Made by a program: the position numbers and the translations under genes. From the NCBI GenBank assembly GCA_003279855.1, contig QCGO01000006.1, forward strand, positions 1 to 64,000: a stretch of DNA of 64,000 bases, read 5' to 3'. Source of the DNA: Prochlorococcus sp. AG-388-E21 (GTDB lineage Bacteria > Cyanobacteriota > Cyanobacteriia > PCC-6307 > Cyanobiaceae). Positions 39,654 to 50,340 of the stretch are shown here, one piece after another (positions within the stretch are counted from its first letter, which is position 1; each line of letters opens with the position of its first letter). The notes under the pieces were generated by a model. That model saw only the letters and a list, made by a program, of their open reading frames with translations, did no database searches and was not told the origin of the DNA.

Positions 39654-41135
39654 TTGTATTCTGTGGAAACTACTACAAGAATTATAAAAAAATTAAATAA
39701 ATTTTGGAAAAGAAGTCAATTCCCTGTGCAGAATCCTATTCAAATTTCAACAATAGATAAATTAATTATCTTCCTTATATGTATTGTTATCTCCATAATA
39801 TCTTCCTATAAAATTCTTATTGCTCCAACGTTAGGAGTTTCAGATTTTTTTTCTTGGGGCTTGAATTTTGCTGAAGTCTTATTCACGTGTGGATTTTTAA
39901 TATTAGTTTCTAGAAAAGAAAATCCAAACATTAATTCAAGACAAATACTCTTAATTATTTCGCTATTATTGTTTGTTCAAATGATAAAAAATATATTTGT
40001 ACCAGGATTTAGTCCTTTATCTATCATCATACCTCCTGCTTTAATTATTTCTCAAGGTATGGGAACTATAACTGCTTTAGCTTGGGTCTCAATAGCAAGT
40101 CTAAGTTGGCCAGATTCATTGACAAATATTAATAGTAATCTACTACTCATAACCTTGATTTGCGCATGTGTCGTTTCAGTTCTTGGAGGAAGAATAAGAA
40201 GTCGAGCTCAGTTACTTCAACTTTCAATATTTGTTCCCATTGGTGCAATGTTTTCTCAATGGCTACTAATTGGAAATGAGGAATATTCATTATTGGATAA
40301 CCAAGAATTTTTCACTTCAAATGGCAAAATATTTTCTGATTCTCTGCTTTTAGCAATAATAATGCTCATAACAATATTATTTATTCCCATTTTTGAGTCA
40401 ATATTTGGGTTGTTAACAAAGGCAAGATTATTGGAATTGGCTGATAAAGAAAAACCTCTTATTAGAAGACTCTCTATTGAAGCTCCAGGGACTTTCGAAC
40501 ATACTTTATTGATATGCGGTCTTGCTGAAGAGGCTACAAGAATGATAGGAGGAGATATTGATCTTATTAAAACTGGCTCTTTGTATCATGATGTTGGTAA
40601 ATTACATGCTCCAAATTGGTTCATTGAGAATCAATTTGGTTCGAAAAATCCACATGATGAAATAGATGATCCTTTAAAAAGCGCGAAAGTTTTACAAGCC
40701 CACGTAGACGAAGGCCTGAAATTTGCAAGAAAAAATAGATTACCAAAACCAATAGCTAATTTCATCCCAGAACATCAAGGAACTCTAAAAATGGGATATT
40801 TTCTTAATAAAGCTGAAGAGAAAAAATTAAATTTTAATGAGAGCGATTTTAGATATAAAGGACCTATCCCTCAATCTAAAGAAACAGCTATCTTGATGCT
40901 TGCCGATGGATGTGAAGCTGCATTAAGAGCGATGGATATTAATGCTTCTGATTCTGAAGCACTAGAAACAATATCTAAAATAGTTAATTCAAGGGAAACT
41001 GATGGCCAGTTAAATGATAGTAATCTTTCCAAGGGAGAAATTTTTCTAATAAAAAAATCTTTTTTAAATGTTTGGAAAAGAATTAGACATAGACGAATTC
41101 AATATCCAACAACAAAAAATAATACTTTTTCTTAA
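39654..41135 (+). CDS. PgpH-like 7TM-HD phosphohydrolase, N-terminally short
   Basis: A 493-aa membrane protein with several hydrophobic helices (about 36-250) followed by an HD phosphohydrolase domain. The junction ELADKEKPLIRRLSIEAPGTFEHT is the typical 7TMR-HD pattern. Metal-binding residues are H283, H312-D313 (YHDVGK) and His in PEHQGT. The family member PgpH degrades c-di-AMP. Typical proteins are 700-850 aa with an extracellular 7TMR-HDED domain. Here a stop codon is directly before the TTG start, so that domain is genuinely missing. Substrate is inferred from family and from cdaA in the window. Confidence 0.85.
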   Translation: MYSVETTTRIIKKLNKFWKRSQFPVQNPIQISTIDKLIIFLICIVISIISSYKILIAPTLGVSDFFSWGLNFAEVLFTCGFLILVSRKENPNINSRQILLIISLLLFVQMIKNIFVPGFSPLSIIIPPALIISQGMGTITALAWVSIASLSWPDSLTNINSNLLLITLICACVVSVLGGRIRSRAQLLQLSIFVPIGAMFSQWLLIGNEEYSLLDNQEFFTSNGKIFSDSLLLAIIMLITILFIPIFESIFGLLTKARLLELADKEKPLIRRLSIEAPGTFEHTLLICGLAEEATRMIGGDIDLIKTGSLYHDVGKLHAPNWFIENQFGSKNPHDEIDDPLKSAKVLQAHVDEGLKFARKNRLPKPIANFIPEHQGTLKMGYFLNKAEEKKLNFNESDFRYKGPIPQSKETAILMLADGCEAALRAMDINASDSEALETISKIVNSRETDGQLNDSNLSKGEIFLIKKSFLNVWKRIRHRRIQYPTTKNNTFS

Positions 41136-41147
41136 TTTTATATTTTT

Positions 41148-41540
41148 TTATAATCTAATATTTCTTCGATGTCTCGGATTACACCAATATATTAAAGCTA
41201 ATGTACTAAATAAAGAGGATAAAAGTGTAATACCTCCAATTCCAAAAAAATCTTTAAGGACGAATAATCGAAAAATAGAATATGGAGCTGTTCCGGAAAT
41301 TATCATTGAAAGAGATACTAGAGTTAAGGTAATACCCCATTTCTTCTCCGCTAAAAGAGCAGAAGCAGATACTATTCCAACTATTGCAGCAGGCCAGCCA
41401 ACAGTTATAGCTAAAGTTATATTAGCCACTTTTAATGAAGGCCCATAACTTACTATTAAAGCGATTATGGGTAAAGCAATGATATTACCTATTAAACCAA
41501 CCCATGCAAGAGTCCAATATCCTAATACCCTATCTCTCAT
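41148..41540 (-). CDS. Small conserved membrane protein, unknown function
   Basis: A 130-aa protein with four hydrophobic segments (about 9-31, 37-62, 70-88 and 98-117) and a basic C terminus (NPRHRRNIRL). The N terminus RDRVLGYWTLAWVGLIGN and the central ITVGWPAAIVGIVSASALLAEK are distinctive but not assignable to a named family by eye. It is convergent with the 7TM-HD gene, 12 bases apart, and lies downstream of leuA with 90 bases between. No function is proposed. Confidence 0.72.
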   Translation of the reverse strand: MRDRVLGYWTLAWVGLIGNIIALPIIALIVSYGPSLKVANITLAITVGWPAAIVGIVSASALLAEKKWGITLTLVSLSMIISGTAPYSIFRLFVLKDFFGIGGITLLSSLFSTLALIYWCNPRHRRNIRL

Positions 41541-41563
41541 TATTTTAGTTGATTAAATTAAAA

Positions 41564-41577
41564 ATTAAAGCTTTAAT
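41564..41577 (-). terminator. Weak palindromic hairpin after leuA
   Basis: The perfect palindrome ATTAAAGCTTTAAT is followed on the minus strand by TTTTTAATTT, 54 bases past the leuA stop. The maximum stem is 5 bp with a 4-nt loop, so its terminator role is uncertain. Confidence 0.25.
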
Positions 41578-41630
41578 CTACATTATTAGACTACTAGTTT
41601 TTGCCTAAACTTAATAATCCCAAAACTAAA

Positions 41631-43271
41631 TTATTTTTTAGGATTTGATAATATCTTATTTTTAGGATTTTCTAAAATATCAAATTGGGGGTGAATAGAG
41701 TTTTTCTTCTCTGAAAATACAAGCCTGTTTAAAGCATTTATAAAAGCATTCGCAGCAGCAACAACTACGTCTGTATCCGCAGAATGTCCTGAATATATTT
41801 TATTCTTGTTCCGAATTCTTATAGTAACTTCCCCAAGTGCATCTATTCCTTCCGTTACAGATTTTACTGAAAACTCTATTAATTCATTGGGAACTTTAGT
41901 TAATGCATTTATTGCTTCGCAAACCGCATCTACAGGTCCAGTACCTATTGCAACAGCAGTATCTTCAGTATGATCTTCTGTATTTATAAGAGTTACTGTC
42001 GCGGTAGGCTTGGATGTACTGCCGCAACTAACTTGAACATGACTTAGTTGAAATTTAGATTCAGGAAGTTGAACCTGTTCACTAACAATAGCTTCTAAAT
42101 CTCTATCAGTAATTTCTCGTTTTCTATCAGCGAGATCTTTGAAACGAGCAAAAGCATCATTTAGGTCTTCTCTACTTAAATCGTATCCCATCTCTTCCAA
42201 TCTTGCTCTTACGGCACTTCTTCCGCTAAGTTTCCCTAATGAAATTTTATTATCATTCAAACCAACAGTTTTTGCATCAATAATTTCATATGTGAGTCTA
42301 TTTTTTAGTACACCATCCTGATGGATTCCCGACTCATGAGCAAAAGCATTTGCCCCAACAATTGCCTTATTGGGCTGAACATTCATTCCAGTTAAGTTAG
42401 ATACTAATCTCGAAGTTTTTGTGATTTCTTCTGTTCTTATGGCTGTTAATGGAGTCGGGGAATCTGAACTTCTTCCAAAGAAACTATTAAAAAAACTTTT
42501 CCTCACGTGTAATGCCATTACTAATTCTTCTAGGGAGGCATTCCCTGCTCTTTCACCTATCCCATTTATTGTGCACTCTAATTGCCTCGCTCCGTTCTTT
42601 GCTGCTTCTAGAAAATTAGCTACAGCTAATCCTAAATCATTATGACCATGAACTGAAATAATAGCTTCATCAATATTTGGAACATTTTTATTAATATCAA
42701 AAATAAGCTTCCCAAATTCACTTGGAGTTGTGAAACCAACTGTATCTGGAATATTTATAGTAGTAGCTCCTGATTTAATCGCTAGTTGAATTACTTCATA
42801 AAGAAATTCAGGATCACTCCTTGAGGCATCTTCACAAGAGAATTCAATATCATCAACTAATGATTTAGCATAACTAACCATTTCAGGAACTATACACAGA
42901 ACATCTGATCTTGTTTTTCTAAGTTTATGTTTTAGGTGGATATCACTAGTGGCTATAAATGTATGAATTCTTTTTTTAGGGGCTGGGCTTATAGCTTCGT
43001 AACAAGCTTTTATATCATTTGTAGAAGCCCTAGCTAAACCACAAATTATTGGACCATTTTCTCCACCAACTACTTCAGCAATTTTATTTACGGCCTTAAA
43101 ATCTCCAGGACTAGCAAATGGAAATCCTGCTTCAATAACATCTACTCCTAATCTTGCAAGTTGATGGGCAATTGCAAGCTTTTCCTCAAGATTTAAACTC
43201 GCACCAGGAGATTGCTCACCATCTCTCAATGTTGTATCAAAGATCAATATTCTGCCAGGATCTCTGGACAT
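41631..43271 (-). CDS. leuA: 2-isopropylmalate synthase
   Basis: The first committed enzyme of leucine synthesis, condensing acetyl-CoA and 2-ketoisovalerate. It is 546 aa. The N-terminal TIM barrel has [16 protein letters not shown], the metal ligands HGHNDLG, and [15 protein letters not shown]. The C-terminal regulatory domain (about 400-520), which binds leucine in the family, contains [13 protein letters not shown] and [12 protein letters not shown]. The [13 protein letters not shown] motif is present. The length matches the bacterial LeuA1 class. Confidence 0.95.
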   Translation of the reverse strand: MSRDPGRILIFDTTLRDGEQSPGASLNLEEKLAIAHQLARLGVDVIEAGFPFASPGDFKAVNKIAEVVGGENGPIICGLARASTNDIKACYEAISPAPKKRIHTFIATSDIHLKHKLRKTRSDVLCIVPEMVSYAKSLVDDIEFSCEDASRSDPEFLYEVIQLAIKSGATTINIPDTVGFTTPSEFGKLIFDINKNVPNIDEAIISVHGHNDLGLAVANFLEAAKNGARQLECTINGIGERAGNASLEELVMALHVRKSFFNSFFGRSSDSPTPLTAIRTEEITKTSRLVSNLTGMNVQPNKAIVGANAFAHESGIHQDGVLKNRLTYEIIDAKTVGLNDNKISLGKLSGRSAVRARLEEMGYDLSREDLNDAFARFKDLADRKREITDRDLEAIVSEQVQLPESKFQLSHVQVSCGSTSKPTATVTLINTEDHTEDTAVAIGTGPVDAVCEAINALTKVPNELIEFSVKSVTEGIDALGEVTIRIRNKNKIYSGHSADTDVVVAAANAFINALNRLVFSEKKNSIHPQFDILENPKNKILSNPKK

Positions 43272-43466
43272 TAATTTATTACGATTACTCCTATATTAAG
43301 CTAATTAAAAAAAAATTACTAGATAAGGATTAAGAAACCCTGTCTATAGGAATCAATACCTTATTATTTTTGGTTAAATAATTATAAATAAAAAGTTTTT
43401 ATATTTATTTAATAAAGTATTATTTATAAAAAATTAAATAATTAAATATTTGCCTAAAAGTAAATT

Positions 43467-43496
43467 TTGACATTTTAAACGAACTTTAATCATAAT
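43467..43496 (+). promoter_or_regulatory. Promoter of the GH57 gene
   Basis: A consensus -35 TTGACA (43467-43472) is followed after 18 bases by CATAAT (43491-43496). The predicted start near 43503 is only about 6 bases before the ATG at 43509, so the mRNA may be almost leaderless. The rest of this 237-base gap is AT-rich without ORFs. Confidence 0.55.
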
Positions 43497-43508
43497 CTTT
43501 AAAAAACT

Positions 43509-45092
43509 ATGTATGGGCCTCTCCCTAATAAAAATTACTTAGGCAGATTGGCAATAGTTCTACATGCTCATCTCCCTTATGTTAGAAAAAATGAAAAAAA
43601 TTCCTTAGAAGAAGATTGGTTATTCCAAGCAATACTCGAATGTTATATTCCATTACTTCAAGTAATGGAATCAAGCAAAAAGCAAGATAGTAGCAATACA
43701 AAATTAACCCTTAGTTTATCTCCAACCTTATTGTCACTTCTTCAAAACAAACAAATTCAAAAGAAATACTCATCTTGGATTAAAACAAGAATAGAGTTTT
43801 TGAATGATTTACCTAAAAAAGAACAAGCTGCATCTAAATTTCTTCTGAGAAATATTAAAAATAATTATTTATATTGGGAAAAATGTTCTGGAGATTTAAT
43901 TGAAAGATTTAAAAATTTAAATTTGACTGGAAATTTAGATATCCTCACTTGTGCGGCAACACATGGATATTTACCAATTCTTAGAGAAAACCCTGAAACA
44001 GTTTTGGGTCAAATAAATACTGCAATAAGAAGTCACGAAGTTATTTTTGGAACTAGACCCTTAGGGATTTGGTTACCTGAGTGTGCTTATTATGAAAACC
44101 TTGATGAGATATTACTTAATTGCGGAATTAGATATGCAGTTTTAGACGGTCATGGGATTTTAAATGGATCACCAAGGCCAAGGTATGGTGTATATGCACC
44201 TATTTGTTCAAAAAAAGGGGTAGCGTTCTTTGGGAGAGATAGTGAATCAACATTGCCAGTTTGGTCCTCAAGAGAAGGATACCCAGGAAATCCAGTTTAT
44301 AGAGAATTTCATAAGGACTTAGGGTGGGAACTGTCTTCCACAGAACTTCAAAAAAAAGGAATTCCAACAAGCAGGCCTTTAGGATTGAAATTTCATAGAA
44401 TTACAAATAACAATTGTGCATTAGGCAAAAAAGAATTTTATGTAGAAGATGAAGCTATAAAAAAAGTTGAAGAACATGCTGATAATTATCTAATATCAAG
44501 ATCTAAACAATTAAAGAACCTTGCTTTATCCGCATCATTTGAACCTTTGTTAATTGCTCCATTTGATGCTGAACTATTTGGACATTGGTGGTATGAAGGA
44601 CCAAGATTTATTGAAAATATACTTAAAAAATCTACAAGATATTTCATTAAGCTTACAAATCTAAGGGAAATTCTCCTTCAAAATCCTAATCTGCAAATTT
44701 GTGATCCATCTCCTTCAAGCTGGGGACAGGGCGGGTTTCATGATTACTGGCTTAATGATAAAAATGCATGGATAGTTCCAGAAATCACAAAGGCGGGTGC
44801 TGTTTTTGTTGAATTATCTAGTAAGAATTTTAATGATGATTTCTCTATAAGATTATTAAAGCAAGCAGCAAGAGAGTTACTTCTTTCTGAATCCTCAGAT
44901 TGGAGCTTTATTTTAAAGGCGGGAACTACGACTGAACTCGCTAAAGAAAGGATTGATAGACATCTTTTTAGATTCTGGAAATTAATTGAGATGTTAGAAA
45001 ATAAATCTTTTATTGATTATAAATTTCTCGAAAATATTGAAGAAGAAGATAAAATATTCCCTAATATAAGAATTAAAGATTGGCAATTATAA
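43509..45092 (+). CDS. GH57 family glycoside hydrolase (1,4-alpha-glucan branching enzyme type)
   Basis: A 527-aa GH57/DUF1957 protein. The N-terminal LAIVLHAHLPYVRK is the family start. The nucleophile Glu is in GIWLPECAYY, and the acid Asp is in PFDAELFGHWWYEGP. The C-terminal helical DUF1957 domain includes SSWGQGGFHDYWLN and AARELLLSESSDW. These features fit the glycogen-branching subgroup (family knowledge). Glycogen remodelling, alongside malQ, is the likely role. It is convergent with crtL. Confidence 0.87.
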   Translation: MYGPLPNKNYLGRLAIVLHAHLPYVRKNEKNSLEEDWLFQAILECYIPLLQVMESSKKQDSSNTKLTLSLSPTLLSLLQNKQIQKKYSSWIKTRIEFLNDLPKKEQAASKFLLRNIKNNYLYWEKCSGDLIERFKNLNLTGNLDILTCAATHGYLPILRENPETVLGQINTAIRSHEVIFGTRPLGIWLPECAYYENLDEILLNCGIRYAVLDGHGILNGSPRPRYGVYAPICSKKGVAFFGRDSESTLPVWSSREGYPGNPVYREFHKDLGWELSSTELQKKGIPTSRPLGLKFHRITNNNCALGKKEFYVEDEAIKKVEEHADNYLISRSKQLKNLALSASFEPLLIAPFDAELFGHWWYEGPRFIENILKKSTRYFIKLTNLREILLQNPNLQICDPSPSSWGQGGFHDYWLNDKNAWIVPEITKAGAVFVELSSKNFNDDFSIRLLKQAARELLLSESSDWSFILKAGTTTELAKERIDRHLFRFWKLIEMLENKSFIDYKFLENIEEEDKIFPNIRIKDWQL

Positions 45093-45097
45093 GGATC

Positions 45098-46309
45098 TCA
45101 TTTTATCTTTAACATCCCAAGCTTAACTTTTAAAGGTGAATTTATAAACATTTTACTCATTACATAAATCAATTTAGGTAATGGAAGAGTATTGGTTAGA
45201 AAACCTACCCATTCTTCCGATGACAATTTGAAAAAATTTGAAAAGAAACATCTTAATCTACTTTCATCAAAGCTCATTAATCTTCTGAGTCCGTATTGAT
45301 AGAGCCTATGTCTTTGAATTAATTCATATGGCCATAAGACTGACCATCCTTTAGTGGCTAATTCTAGTGAACTATAGTTTGGTTCTTTCAAAAAGATTGC
45401 TAATTTTTTAGCGAGAAGTGGTGCTCTTCTTAATAGAGATCCAATCATATATCCAGATGCGGGATGAACCATACTTGCGGCCCCTCCAAAACCAAGAACT
45501 GATTGGTTCTTATATGGTAGTGGTAAATTCATAGGAAATAAGCAATTCTCCTCATGAAGAATTTCTACTATTTTTATACCTTTATTATTTAATCTACTTA
45601 AAAGTCTTTTTTTTAGATGGTCTTGTGAAAAAGAAGGATAACTTGCTAGTGATGTCTCTTCCACGAAATAAGTTTCACTCCCTAAATCCATTGCGTAAAG
45701 AAAAGAGGGTGATTTTAACAATTCTTCATCCTCTAAATGGTCAGAACGAAAATCCATTAAAACAAATTGATCTTTTTTTACAGGCGGAGTAGAAAATTTA
45801 CCGACTATTCCGTAAGCAGTTTGCTGTGCAACTTCTTTTAAAAATGGTCTTTTTATAAATTTACTCTTATGTCCGCTTGCATCAATTACTAATCTTGCCT
45901 TTAGTTTTAACCCTGATGAACAAATCACTTCAGAAATCTTGTTTTCTGATTTAATTAATTTTGCAGTTTCATTTAACCACTGAATACCTTTGCAGGTCTT
46001 CAAAAGTTCATTTTGAAAAGCTTCCTGATTAATTAAACCATAATCATAATGATGTTTTGTGGGACTATTCCCTTTGTCCTTTATTCCATCTCCAAAATAG
46101 CTTACAGTTTTTGACCATCTATGAGATAACAAAGATGCTAAACCAAATTCTTCTAACTCAGAAGCCCAAATCCCGTATGTGTTTTCCCATTTTTCATAAG
46201 GAGATTTTGTTGATATCCCCTTGATATTAAGATTTTGTTTGGCTAATTCTGAAGCTAAACATAATGCTGCAGGTCCAGAACCTAATATTAAAATATCAAG
46301 AATTTCCAT
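45098..46309 (-). CDS. crtL: Lycopene cyclase (CrtL type)
   Basis: A 403-aa FAD-dependent cyclase forming carotenoid end rings. The dinucleotide fold LILGSGPAALCLASELA is at the start. ENTYGIWASELEEFGL, HRWSKTVSYFG, LVIDASGHKS, MDFRSDH and GGAASMVHPASGYMI are family blocks. Prochlorococcus has two CrtL paralogues, a beta type and a beta/epsilon type. I lean towards the beta type but cannot decide by eye. It is 24 bases downstream of gyrA on the same strand. Confidence 0.88.
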   Translation of the reverse strand: MEILDILILGSGPAALCLASELAKQNLNIKGISTKSPYEKWENTYGIWASELEEFGLASLLSHRWSKTVSYFGDGIKDKGNSPTKHHYDYGLINQEAFQNELLKTCKGIQWLNETAKLIKSENKISEVICSSGLKLKARLVIDASGHKSKFIKRPFLKEVAQQTAYGIVGKFSTPPVKKDQFVLMDFRSDHLEDEELLKSPSFLYAMDLGSETYFVEETSLASYPSFSQDHLKKRLLSRLNNKGIKIVEILHEENCLFPMNLPLPYKNQSVLGFGGAASMVHPASGYMIGSLLRRAPLLAKKLAIFLKEPNYSSLELATKGWSVLWPYELIQRHRLYQYGLRRLMSFDESRLRCFFSNFFKLSSEEWVGFLTNTLPLPKLIYVMSKMFINSPLKVKLGMLKIK

Positions 46310-46333
46310 AAGAACTTTATAATCTAAAGGTTT

Positions 46334-48940
46334 TTAAGTTTCTTCTTCATTCGAAATTATTTGATCTTCTTCATCAATTTGTTCATGAGGAACCAACACA
46401 ACCTCGGATAAATGATCTCCATCATCTAGTCGTTGTAACTTTACACCTGTAGCAGCTCTTGATTGTTGAGAGATTTTATCGGCATTAGTTCTTACAATTA
46501 CGCCTCTTTCTGTAACCAAAAGTAATTCTTCACCTTCTCCAAGAACCTTAAGGCCTATGAGTGAATCATCTTTGATTCTGAATTTAATAGCTCTAAGTCC
46601 CATACCCGCACGTTTTTGTAATCTAAATTTTGTAACTGGAACTCTTTTACCGAGACCAAAAGCACTGGCTACTAGAACCCAAGGTCCTTTTAGAGACTTA
46701 CTTTCAAGATCTTCTTCATTCTCATTCTCAATATCTTCCTCTTCAATATTTGCCAATTGATCAACCATTATACAACTTAAAACATCCATTGATACAAGTT
46801 TATCTCCTTCTTTTAAGTTCATGGATTTAACACCTCTAGCAGTTCTTCCAAGAGGTCTTAATTCATGAATATCTAACCTGAAATGAATAGTCATTCCTCT
46901 GCTCGACCCAATTAAGACACTATCTCCCTCTGTTGATAATCTAACCCAAGTTAAAGCATCTCCTTCTTCTAGGTTAATTGCTATTAGACCATTTGATCGT
47001 ACTTTTGAAAAAGCGGATAATGGAGTCCTTTTTATGAATCCAGCTTTGGTGAGCATTAATAAATAACACTCGTTATCGAAGGAATCTACTGAAACAAGAG
47101 AAGTAATTTGTTCTTCTCTTGGTATTGGGAGTAGTTGAACAGAGGGAGTCCCTTTAGCTGTTCTACTACTCATAGGTACTCGATAAGCTGGGAGAGCATA
47201 AGCTACCCCTCTATCACTGAAAAGTAAAAGAGTATCATGATCATTGCAGCTTATAAATAATTTAACTTCATCATCTTGTTGATTCTTTGTTCCGGCTTTA
47301 CCTCTAGACCCCCTGCTTGTAGATTCGAATTCACTTACAGGCATTCTTTTTAAGTATCCTGCAGTCGTTAATAAAACAACGGATCTTTCGTTAGCTATTA
47401 AATCAATATCATCAAGTCCCCCGCCTAAATTGAGAATCTCTGTTTTTCTCGGAGATGAAAATCTTTCATTTATTTTACTAAGCTCTTCAAGAATAATTTC
47501 ATTTATTCTCTCCTTATCATTCAATATATTTTTGTAATCTGTAATTTTCCTTGTAAGCTCATCATGTTCTGCTTTGATTTTATCGGCCTCTAAAGCTGTT
47601 AATCTTCTTAATTGCATTTGTAAAATTGCATCTGCTTGAATTACAGATAATTCATGATCATTTTGCAGTTGTTCTCTTGCTGAATTTGTATCTTTTGCAG
47701 ATCTTATTAAATTTATAATATTGTCCATAGCGTCAAGGGCTAAAAGAAGACCCTTGATAATATGATCTCTCTCTTCTGCTTTTTTTAATAAGAAACTTGT
47801 TCTTCTTTTTATTGTTTCAATTCTAAATTCTAAAAATACATCTAGCATTTTTCTGAGAGAAAGGGTTGTAGGTTCTCCGTTGACAAGAGCTAAAATATTT
47901 GCACTAAAGTTATTTTGTAGAGGTGTTATTTTAAATAAATTATTTAGAACAACTTGAGGATAGGCATCTCTTTTAAGCTCAATTACAATTCTCATCCCAT
48001 CTCTATCACTTTCATCTCTAATATCGGATATCCCATCTAATCTTTTCTCATTTACTAGATCTGCGATTCTTTCTATAAGAGCTGCTTTATTAGTTTGAAA
48101 TGGAAGCTCAGTGATTATTACGGCATCTTTTTCTGTTCTGCCAGGAGATTTGATTTGTTCAATATCTGCAACACCTCTCATCGTTATTGACCCTTTCCCA
48201 GATTTGAAGGTCTCTCTGATACCATCTCTTCCTAATATCTGACCTCCAGTTGGAAAATCCGGTCCTTTAATTAATTCAAAAAGTTCTTTATCTTCTGTTG
48301 AGGGATTTTTGATTATAGCTTTAAGGCCATCGATTAATTCTCCTAAATTATGCGGAGGTATATTAGTTGCCATTCCAACAGCAATACCTGATGATCCATT
48401 TAATAGGAGTTGGGGGATCCTAGCTGGTAAAACAGTTGGTTCTTGTTGTGAACCATCAAAATTATCGGAAAAATCCACAGTCTCAGATTCAATATCCTCG
48501 AGCAAACTTTCATCTGTTAGGGATTGAAGACGTGATTCTGTATATCTCATCGCGGCAGGGGGATCATTATCTACGGACCCGAAGTTTCCATGTCCATCTA
48601 TTAGTGGCATTCTCATAGAAAAATCCTGTGCCATCCGTACTAATGCATCGTAAACAGCAGTATCTCCATGAGGATGGTACTTTCCTAATACTTCTCCAAC
48701 AACTCTCGCGCATTTTCTATATGGCCTACCACTTGTTAAACCAAGCTCATACATCGCATATAAGATCCTTCTATGAACTGGCTTTAATCCATCTCTTGCA
48801 TCAGGGAGGGCACGTCCGACGATGACACTCATCGCATACTCTAAGTAAGAGCGTGACATCTCATTTCTTAAATCAGTCTGAATGATTCGATCGTTATTTT
48901 CACTCAAACCAGAATTCTCGGAATCAACAATATCAGACAT
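46334..48940 (-). CDS. gyrA: DNA gyrase subunit A
   Basis: An 868-aa type IIA topoisomerase A subunit. The catalytic Tyr is in [10 protein letters not shown], with [29 protein letters not shown] near the N terminus and the tower and coiled-coil regions after it. The C-terminal beta-pinwheel has six repeats. A degenerate GyrA box, SRGSRGKAG, favours gyrase over topoisomerase IV, but the distinction is not certain by eye. An acidic insertion ([12 protein letters not shown]) lies in the C-terminal domain. It is divergent from guaB. Confidence 0.9.
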   Translation of the reverse strand: MSDIVDSENSGLSENNDRIIQTDLRNEMSRSYLEYAMSVIVGRALPDARDGLKPVHRRILYAMYELGLTSGRPYRKCARVVGEVLGKYHPHGDTAVYDALVRMAQDFSMRMPLIDGHGNFGSVDNDPPAAMRYTESRLQSLTDESLLEDIESETVDFSDNFDGSQQEPTVLPARIPQLLLNGSSGIAVGMATNIPPHNLGELIDGLKAIIKNPSTEDKELFELIKGPDFPTGGQILGRDGIRETFKSGKGSITMRGVADIEQIKSPGRTEKDAVIITELPFQTNKAALIERIADLVNEKRLDGISDIRDESDRDGMRIVIELKRDAYPQVVLNNLFKITPLQNNFSANILALVNGEPTTLSLRKMLDVFLEFRIETIKRRTSFLLKKAEERDHIIKGLLLALDAMDNIINLIRSAKDTNSAREQLQNDHELSVIQADAILQMQLRRLTALEADKIKAEHDELTRKITDYKNILNDKERINEIILEELSKINERFSSPRKTEILNLGGGLDDIDLIANERSVVLLTTAGYLKRMPVSEFESTSRGSRGKAGTKNQQDDEVKLFISCNDHDTLLLFSDRGVAYALPAYRVPMSSRTAKGTPSVQLLPIPREEQITSLVSVDSFDNECYLLMLTKAGFIKRTPLSAFSKVRSNGLIAINLEEGDALTWVRLSTEGDSVLIGSSRGMTIHFRLDIHELRPLGRTARGVKSMNLKEGDKLVSMDVLSCIMVDQLANIEEEDIENENEEDLESKSLKGPWVLVASAFGLGKRVPVTKFRLQKRAGMGLRAIKFRIKDDSLIGLKVLGEGEELLLVTERGVIVRTNADKISQQSRAATGVKLQRLDDGDHLSEVVLVPHEQIDEEDQIISNEEET

Positions 48941-49119
48941 ATAAAAAACCTTTATTTAATAATAATCCCTGATTGTCAGAATGAATAAAAAAAAGCTAAT
49001 AATTAATTTTCAAATACTCACATTTATACACAAATAATAAAAAAACTCTTTTGTTTTTCAACAATTATTGGCTTATTACACCTTTAGTTGTTAATTTAAT
49101 CAGAATAAATAAAAAAATC

Positions 49120-50283
49120 GTGAATATTGAAATTGGTTTAAACAAAAAAGTTAGAAGAGCTTATGGTATTGATGAAATAGCATTAGTTCCTGGAACTCGA
49201 ACTCTTGATTATGATTTAACTAATCCTTCTTGGTCGATTGGAAATATTAAAAGAGAAATTCCAATTATTGCAAGTGCAATGGATAGTGTGGTTGATGTAG
49301 ATACAGCTGTAGAGCTTTCTAAGCTAGGAGCTCTTGGTGTTCTTAATATGGAGGGTATTCAAACTAGATATGAAAATCCAAAAGATATATTGAGTAAAAT
49401 CTCAACTGTTGGGAAAAGTGAATTCGTTCCTCTAATGCAAAAAATATACAGTGAACCAATAAAAGAAGACCTAATAATTCAAAGAATTAATGAAATTAAA
49501 GAAAAAGGAGGGATAGCCGCTTTAAGTGGAACTCCTCATGCTGCTATTAAATTTAAAGAGACACTTGTGAAATCAAAACTAGATTTGTTTTTTCTACAGG
49601 GAACAGTAGTTTCAACCGAGCACTTAGGTATGAAAGGAAAAGAAACGTTAAATATTAAAAGTCTCTGTAAATCATTAAAAATTCCCGTTGTTGCTGGAAA
49701 CTGTGTAACTTATGAAGTCGCAGGTCTACTTATGAAAGCAGGCGTAGCAGCCCTTATGGTTGGAATTGGTCCTGGTGCTGCATGTACTTCCAGAGGGGTT
49801 TTAGGTATCGGTATCCCTCAGGCAACAGCAATATCTGACTGCAGTTCAGCAAGAGATGATTATTTTGAAGAAACTGGTCGTTATGTTCCCATAATTGCTG
49901 ATGGAGGAATTATTACAGGTGGAGATATTTGTAAATGTCTTGCTTGTGGTGCTGATGCTGTAATGATTGGTTCACCTATAGCCAAATCGTCAAGTGCTCC
50001 AGGTAATGGATTTCATTGGGGAATGGCTACTCCCAGCCCAATTTTACCAAGAGGTACAAGAATTGAGGTAGGTTCTACAGGTTCTTTAGAAAGAATCATA
50101 AAAGGACCTGCATTACTTGATGATGGGACACATAATTTACTTGGAGCTATACGGACATCCATGAGTACTCTTGGAGCTAAAAATATTAAAGAAATGCAAA
50201 AAGTAGAAATTGTTATTGCACCATCTCTCTTGACAGAGGGCAAGGTTTATCAAAAAGCCCAACGACTTGGAATGGGTAAATAA
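49120..50283 (+). CDS. guaB: IMP dehydrogenase family protein lacking CBS domains
   Basis: A 387-aa IMPDH/GMP reductase family enzyme. The active-site loop GIGPGAACTSRGVLGIG carries the catalytic Cys. The IMP-binding IADGGIITGGDICKC and GADAVMIGSP are present. The CBS pair that normally interrupts the barrel is absent, as in the short cyanobacterial GuaB form. The frame is open to a TTG at 49051, but the GTG at 49120 gives the N terminus I expect (NIEIGLNKKVRRAYG). The gene is followed by the Yfr1 RNA. Confidence 0.88.
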   Translation: MNIEIGLNKKVRRAYGIDEIALVPGTRTLDYDLTNPSWSIGNIKREIPIIASAMDSVVDVDTAVELSKLGALGVLNMEGIQTRYENPKDILSKISTVGKSEFVPLMQKIYSEPIKEDLIIQRINEIKEKGGIAALSGTPHAAIKFKETLVKSKLDLFFLQGTVVSTEHLGMKGKETLNIKSLCKSLKIPVVAGNCVTYEVAGLLMKAGVAALMVGIGPGAACTSRGVLGIGIPQATAISDCSSARDDYFEETGRYVPIIADGGIITGGDICKCLACGADAVMIGSPIAKSSSAPGNGFHWGMATPSPILPRGTRIEVGSTGSLERIIKGPALLDDGTHNLLGAIRTSMSTLGAKNIKEMQKVEIVIAPSLLTEGKVYQKAQRLGMGK

Positions 50284-50327
50284 CATGAAATCTTATCTCT
50301 ATTTGGAAAAATTTTCTCTTTAGGAGT

Positions 50328-50333
50328 TATCAT
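50328..50333 (+). promoter_or_regulatory. -10 box of Yfr1
   Basis: TATCAT lies 7 bases before the predicted Yfr1 5' end at 50341. No convincing -35 box is visible. Confidence 0.45.
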
Positions 50334-50340
50334 TAAGTTA

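Noticed and set aside
41068-41448. Plus-strand ORF antisense to the small membrane protein gene at 41148-41540
   Set aside because: It overlaps the 7TM-HD gene end and is opposite a better coding frame with clear membrane helices.
49051-49119. TTG start for the IMP dehydrogenase gene at 49051
   Set aside because: The 23 extra residues are hydrophobic and unlike the family N terminus. GTG at 49120 fits.
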